NCBI GenBank assembly: GCA_040954595.2
Contig: CM082578.2
Span: 8,990,001 to 9,054,000 of the forward strand
Origin: Balanoglossus misakiensis
Taxonomy: Eukaryota > Hemichordata
Direction: 5' to 3'
Length of the DNA: 64,000 nt
The number at the start of each line of letters is the position of its first letter. Position 1 is the first letter of the stretch. Below are positions 58,101 to 64,000 of the stretch, piece by piece. The notes beneath the pieces are model-generated. The model was not told the origin of the DNA, ran no database searches, and worked only from the letters and a program-made list of their open reading frames with translations. A program made the translations under genes and the position numbers.

Positions 58101-61100
58101 AATTGTCAGCCAGGGCATTTGTCACGTGGTCATTGAGGTGCCACGTTTCCATCATCATTCGGAACTCAACCTTCGACAGACAAACACCATGGCCGAAAGT
58201 AGCGACGAGCACGAGCTTTTCATTACCCAGAGCACGTTCCGATACCCAAGCGAAAGCGAAGGTGATGACGGTGGCGATATGGACTTGATTTTCCAAGATT
58301 TTGGTAGCTACATTGAAGAGAATGTACATAAACCATAGGTCATGGAAAGTGTCCTGCAGAAAATCAAGGGTGCCTTTCTCCTGGCCTGCAGCCGCCATTG
58401 CGCACATCCTCTACTGTAAGTACCATTTTTCTGTCATTTTCCTCGGAACTTGTAAATTTGTAGTTTTATATTGATCAGGAATTTTCGATTGTATGTCAGC
58501 GTAGGCACTTCAGGGAACTTTTGGTACGTCGAAAAAAATCAAGCTTTCAGGTGAATCCGTGTGTGAGGTAGAAACGAACCCCCAACCAAAGGTTGAGCCC
58601 TGCAGCGCAGAGATCACGACAAAGAAAGATGGACGAACCAAGTGTGTGCACCTGGAAGCAGTTCTTCGTTGTATTACACTAGAATACTATTGTGGTGTGG
58701 TGATGTATGGTATGGTGCGGTATGATGTGGTGTAGTGATGACAATTTCGCATAATATGTTACACAACCTACTTGTATTGTTCGGGGTCTTGCATCCATTG
58801 CCGGAACAGAAGTGTGGCGTTCTGTACACATTCTGTGAGACCGAAAAAGCAGGCGTAGGGTATGATTACATCCACTCTTGTGTGACTAAAAGAGGTAAGC
58901 AAAACATAAAGAACTCTTACATAAGCAGACCATTCATTTCCATGAAAAAGTTAAGTTTGTACGCTGATGTGGCCTATTGTATCCATACTGAATTGAATTG
59001 AATCATTTGCTCTTACTAGTCAATCGGATGGCCTGACTTCACATCCCAGCCGAGTTCATTGTGTATGGGCGCCATAAGATCAGTGAGGAATTTCTGAAAG
59101 AAAGGGAAGAGAAAATCATGCGATGTGCATGAAGATGTCGTCATTTTTGACCAGTGAAAGTATTTCTTCCTGGTTTAGCGTCAGAACCGTGGCTGTTCAT
59201 AGCGTAAGCTTGGTTTATATGTGTACATGTGCCTTGAGCGTAGAGAAAACATGTACTAATTTCAGATCACGTTAGAACGAACTAGGCCTAAGAGGGTGAT
59301 GGACACGTTCAGTAGCGCGTCTGTCATCTTAGTTTACAATCGCCACGACATGATCACCGTAAACGTTGTGTGCGGTACTGTAAATCACTCGCACAGATCC
59401 TGACCTACAAGCAATCTGTCAATCTCCGGGTATCTGGACAAACTTATCGAACATCTGGCACGTTTAGTAAACATTTTATAATCGCACGGATAAAAAACAA
59501 AAAACCAAACGGGGTAGAAAATCTCCAGAATCGTCCGGCCCTGTACAAGTCCAATAAAGTTCGATACTTTCTGAAATGTGAATTATGCGCAATAAACAGG
59601 CGAGTCAGTGGTCTGTTAGAACGAACGAATTCGAAAGCACTATAAAAATATGCCACTAGAGGGCTACTACCTGCAAATACCAGAACGTCGAGGTTCTGCC
59701 TATCATGTCCTGCAGATACGTCAAGAATGTGAAGGCCGTATACCACGGGTTGTAGTCTCTTTCATTGGCCATGTACTCCATCAGCTTCAGAGCAACCAGG
59801 TTGTCGAGTTTCTGAGCCTTTCCCAGCCTCATAGCATCACTGATGAGGGCGCCCCTATTCCTTATAGGAATAACCTGAGAAAGAAGTCAATTACACAGAT
59901 GTTTTGAATTGCAGCAGAGAAAATGCACATTTTACTATGGCATAGCTTTTAGGTCATCGTCACGCGTGTTGCATCAACACGACGTTCTGGAGTGACCGTG
60001 GTTCTACGTAATACGTGCAAGACGTGTGTTGTACGTTTCGTGTGAAAGAATACATACCGTGTGGTCAGTTTTCAATTGTTTAGCCAGCAGTTCCCAGTTT
60101 TCAAGGTCATAGTTCACGCGATAAAATCCCATTTGATTTAGATTTGCCAGAATCCACTGATTCTCAGGAGCGTCAGTTGGGAGGTCAAATGTCGCTGTGT
60201 GTATAATGCACAAGTAGAGTGTGCTACGCATGATATTCGAACAATTAATTCATCACTTACACGCTTTTAACAAATCTTATCTTTCAAATTTTTTCGAAAA
60301 AGTTGAATGATGTACGGTTGCCAGAAATGACAATGACTCAAGTCCTAATCCCCAAAGTATAATATATATGTATAAGGGAACCCACGAGTGACCAGTATTT
60401 GTACAACAGCCACGTGACATTCATTTTGTAATTCTTATAACTTTGCACCGGAACGTCGATATCCGAAGCAAGTCCATCCCTAGGATAGGGGGCGCTCGGC
60501 ATGTTATAATGAACAAATTTTGATTTTTGTGGAGATATCGGTACATGCATACAAAGGTAGAGGCTAAAAGCCGCTTCGATAGATATTGATCTTGTACTGT
60601 ACACACCTGAGTCCATATTCATCCAGACGAGATGACCACCATCAAAGTCCTTCTCAGCTTCATAAGTGTACGTGAGGGGAATGTACCATTTGTAACTGAC
60701 CCAGGGAAAACGAAATAAAATCAATTAACAACCTCGAACTGACTGGGAAAGTTACACTCACGTGATAGTACACGCGTTAAAGATGTGTAACAACACACTT
60801 CTGACAATGCACTTGTGTGATTTCCGGTAAATCAAATGCAAATTGCCCATCTGGGCTTGGATTCGGTATTTAGTGTACATTTTCATAAATCGATATCTGA
60901 TCGATATAATCTCTTTTCCCCAAACATCCCTGGACTCACCCCAAATGCGGGTATCTCGTTGTTGGTTTATCCTTTTTGTATTGTAAGAATATCTCCTGCG
61001 TGGCGAGGACAGTGCGATTGCCTATTCTGGTCAGGTTGACGTATGGATGTCCGGACTGGCTCAACCACGGGTTCATCAACTCACCAAAACCCCTGTCTAC

Positions 61101-61586
61101 CAAGCCGTCAGCTACCTAACAGGAACACGTTGACTAAGTAAACGTTACCACTCAAGATAGAAGTGTGTGCGTGTACACGTACGTGTGTATAGGGAGGGCG
61201 GTTCTGACGCCAGCAAGTAGGGGTAGTAAGCAAAGATAACGCCTTGAGATTCGAACAATACTAAATTATGTAGTTTCAGTTTATTAAATTTATCCCACCT
61301 TCAAACTATTAATGCCACACAAAGTATTACTGCAAAAACGAACTAATCGTAACCGATCATCTAATGATAGAGATTGGAGGAAAGAATAAATTTTCAGACT
61401 TACCACGTCCAATGAATCAAAGAGATCGCTGCTCTCCGTACTGTCGTATTGGTACGTTTCTAAATAATGCACTAAACCCTCAAAGTAGACATCTCTCCCG
61501 AGAATACTTTCCAACATCGTACCGATGCAACCACCCTGGAAAGTTTGAGAGAGTGTGAATTAAAGACAGTCGTTCATGATCAGCAC

Positions 61587-61632
<46 letters not shown>

Positions 61633-62424
61633 GTACGCACGTACGTACACACGCATGTATGCATTCACGCACGTATACTCTTAACTTGACCATCATTGAA
61701 GGAATGACCTACCTTACTGTAAGTGATTGAGTCAAACATTCTTTCGTTTTCATGCGGCCAACCGACGGAAGGTAAGACGAGGGGGTGGGATGTGCGAGAT
61801 TTCGAATCGTACATCATTGCGTTATAGGTGGCGTCGCGCATGTAAAACTGGTCCAAATACTGGAAAGCAAATATAATGATTATGGCGGTTATCAAGGGTC
61901 CAACTAAACAAAACAAAACTAATATTGAATTGAAAAAAACTTTCAAAACATGTTTAGAATTTTTTTCAATAATCTTACCCCAGATAAGTCTGACTTCTTC
62001 TGTTAAAACGTTAAGGTACATCCGGATTCTTAAATTAATTTGTGAATATTGGGTAGGAACACTCGGAATGAGAAAGAAAACACCTCTGGGCCCTTGAAAC
62101 ATAGTTGTAGCTTTCCAAACCACCATACGTCTCTTTTTTCCCAAGAAAAATGGGGACAAGCCGTTTTTGTCTCCAGACGTGACTTTCTGCCCGATTTGAC
62201 GCAACACCGGGAGATAACGCCGCACGAAATACAAGGGTTGGATCACGCGCCACGCGTCACGGGGCCAGATCAAGACAACGCCGGGCATGCGTAATACGGA
62301 TAATTGTCCCTACCTCCCAGTCTCCTTCCACGTGCTCCAATCCTATACCCTCGAGATACCGGGCGTAGCCCTCATTAAGCCACAGGTCAGACCACCACGA
62401 ACACGTGACGATATTACCAAACCA
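55127..62424 (-). CDS. ANPEP: aminopeptidase N-like M1 zinc metallopeptidase, copy 3 (5' part outside window)
   Basis: Thirteen exons are in the window, high to low: 62424-62314, 61859-61713, 61535-61404, 61115-60940, 60695-60607, 60194-60058, 59874-59671, 59093-59017, 58885-58772, 57464-57294, 57099-56971, 56489-56417, 55288-55127. They code the last 573 aa. The first visible exon opens at [11 protein letters not shown], equal to exon 5 of the other two genes, and includes the zinc-ligand Glu in WLNEGYARY. The Tyr region reads TYSKGGCI. Exons for the signature and HEXXH are not found in the remaining 1.6 kb to the right edge and presumably lie beyond it. Exon sizes and phases follow copies 1 and 2, and the frame is intact to the stop. 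It is a surface peptidase by family; catalytic status cannot be judged here. Confidence 0.9.
57924..57982. repeat. nested inverted repeat (hairpin) in an aminopeptidase intron
   Basis: Left arm GGATAATGTACGAGTGTCG (57924-57942) pairs with 57964-57982 at 17 of 19 positions. Inside it, CGTTCA (57941-57946) pairs with TGAACG (57952-57957). It looks like the end of a DNA element. The exon-like frame at 58189-58338 lies 207 bases away. Confidence 0.6.
58189..58338 (+). pseudogene. small acidic open frame, possible transposon or retrogene scrap
   Basis: ATG in a strong context (acaccATGG) starts a 49-codon frame reading [20 protein letters not shown], then an acidic stretch, to a TAG. The same frame continues open after the TAG for 26 more codons to a TAA (58417-58419). 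The composition looks like a real N-terminal exon, but no body of a gene follows on the + strand. It lies inside an intron of the - strand aminopeptidase gene, near the nested hairpin. I do not assign a family. Confidence 0.3.
58692..58738. repeat. degenerate TGGTG-rich repeat
   Basis: Short irregular runs of GTGGTG and TATGGT, about 30 bases from an exon edge of the third aminopeptidase gene. Confidence 0.6.
61587..61632. repeat. (GTCT)n microsatellite
   Basis: About 11 GTCT units, 50 bases upstream (on -) of an exon start of the third aminopeptidase gene. Confidence 0.96.
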
Positions 62425-64000
62425 CTGTCAGTCAGATAAACAGACAAAAAAAGACATGTCAGCTGGTATACGCACATTGGCCTGAATTCATCGTCCTGTG
62501 CGCTACTCAGAAGGCGACTTTTTAATTAAACGATTTTTTTATGCTCCCAAGATTCCTCTCGAGGTTTGTGATCGCTTTCTACAAAGTGGCAGGGGGAAAA
62601 TCTCGGTTTGATCACTGCGTTAAGTTAAATAAACCCAGGTTTAGATTCACGTTTATCGTAATGTGGAAAGCCGCAATCCAATTTGCAAATACCGGACCAA
62701 ATTCGTTAGCACAGCGCCAGCCAGTGGCAGAATTGGGTCAGCAGGGAACCAGACCAAGCCTTGAAGAGCACGGACTTCTTCCCGTCCAAAGAGTATAGAT
62801 TATCAGAACGACTGTAGTCTTCACTCCAATAAATACTTCTGATTTCCCTGGGTACGTCGGTTACCTCAGGCTAACGGGATGAGTCGCTGTGACACCGCGC
62901 CCCCAAACAATAGGATGCGCATATGTCCGACGGCACGGCGTTCACGATACAATGTATGCATATTTTACCTTTCTGCGCTTGGTGTAAAAATGGATCATAG
63001 TATACAACTCATGTGTGCTAAAGGCAGGAAATTTACAACTTTTGACGGCCATTAAAGCGTAGAGTACGATCAAGGGAGTTTGAAATTATACGCTGGACAT
63101 TTCATATAATATCCCCCTCCCCGAAGGCGCCGAACACTATAACGAGTTATTAAATACAAAAGAAACATTTATTTTGCTTCGATCTAATACATTGTGTAGA
63201 AGCTGTTTGGACGAACGTGCACAGTGAAATCAGAACGCATGGCCTTTTCTACGGGAATCATTGTATCGATCTGAATGCCTTCCGGGAGCCGAATGAATTC
63301 GGTAGCAAATGGATTTTTTATTCTAATTTTCCCGGAAAATAATCTTCAAGTTAGAGAAACAGTGCGGATATAGATGAGCAAATCTGGTGCCTGGATCGTC
63401 CTTAGGGCACGAGCGCTACGAGTCGCGTCCAGGTGCGTGCACAGTGCGCTGACCGTGATTCGCTAGCTAATGATGTGCCGTGCGTCGTTTTGCCGCGCCG
63501 GTGCTGGTCAATTACTTGAAACGGTCGTAGCAACCGACTGGCAACGGCATCATCAGCGACAATGAACAATACCTTCAGAGTGGCGGCGCTCACGTGCGAG
63601 GTTTATGGAAGGTGACCTTGGTGTACTTTAACGACGGAACAATTGAGACAATAAACTTGATGGGAATCTAAGACAAGGTTATTGTTAAGTTTAATGTCAT
63701 TCTCTTGTGCCAAATTGATTTTTATTAGATGCTGTGTCAATTGGTTTTAACGTTTGTGCGGCGTTCTTTAGACCTTCTCCTGCACCCTAAAAACAACTCA
63801 AGATTCTTTCTTTGATCCACGTTGAATAATATCAATTACTCATTCATTGTAGCCAGACGATAAGCGCCCAATATGGGAATAAAATTCGACCCGACCATTA
63901 ACCTTTTTCATGGCTAATGGCGTTGTTTTTTGTTTTGTTTCTCGTGGTCTTACAAATTCAGAAGTTTGCTCCTACATGTACTATGAAAGACTAACTATTT
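62425..64000. other. intron of aminopeptidase gene 3 running to the window edge
   Basis: No HEXXH-coding exon, GAMEN signature or N-terminal exon was found on the - strand. A frame at 63402-63593 (-) matches nothing I know. Confidence 0.6.

Overview
The window is animal nuclear DNA: genes are split by many GT-AG introns, exons are short with conserved phases, introns carry long simple repeats, and there is no operon-like packing. The gene families (CTHRC1-type secreted collagen proteins, SLC10 bile-acid-type transporters, M1 type II membrane aminopeptidases) and their tandem duplication point to an invertebrate deuterostome. A lancelet (Branchiostoma) is my best guess; that is inference, not something a single marker proves.

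Layout. (1) 0.2-8.2 kb, + strand: three CTHRC1-like genes in head-to-tail tandem. Copies 2 and 3 carry a signal peptide, a short Gly-X-Y segment and the conserved C-terminal domain. Copy 1 keeps the domain but has lost nearly all of the collagen segment. The collagen exon of copies 2 and 3 is almost identical while their other exons are clearly diverged, which suggests gene conversion. (2) 8.2-11.4 kb: spacer with simple repeats and one orphan exon candidate. (3) 11.4-20.9 kb, + strand: two three-exon SLC10 transporter genes (765 and 514 aa by my splicing), both with unusually long cytoplasmic tails; the first tail is about 450 residues and holds a PPSY motif. (4) 21.8-62.4 kb, - strand: three tandem aminopeptidase N-like genes. 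The first two are complete, with 17 exons and 977 aa each. The third has 13 exons in the window and is cut by the right edge, so its HEXXH exon and N-terminus are not seen. Exon sizes and phases agree exon by exon across the three.

The second aminopeptidase has an altered GAMEN signature (SGMEN) but keeps HEXXH-X18-E. Intron 3 of the first holds a fragment of a Ty3/gypsy-type LTR retrotransposon. Its RNase H ends pol and is followed by a purine tract, an arrangement known from Gmr1-like elements. Other unexplained structure includes a tandem 305-bp duplication in the 49-55 kb spacer, nested hairpins, and several orphan exon-like frames.

How the genes may relate: SLC10 transporters and aminopeptidase N share the absorptive brush border in vertebrates, so the neighbouring clusters could be co-expressed in gut tissue. 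This is speculation. All exon coordinates come from reading splice sites and matching paralogues by eye; no transcript evidence was available.
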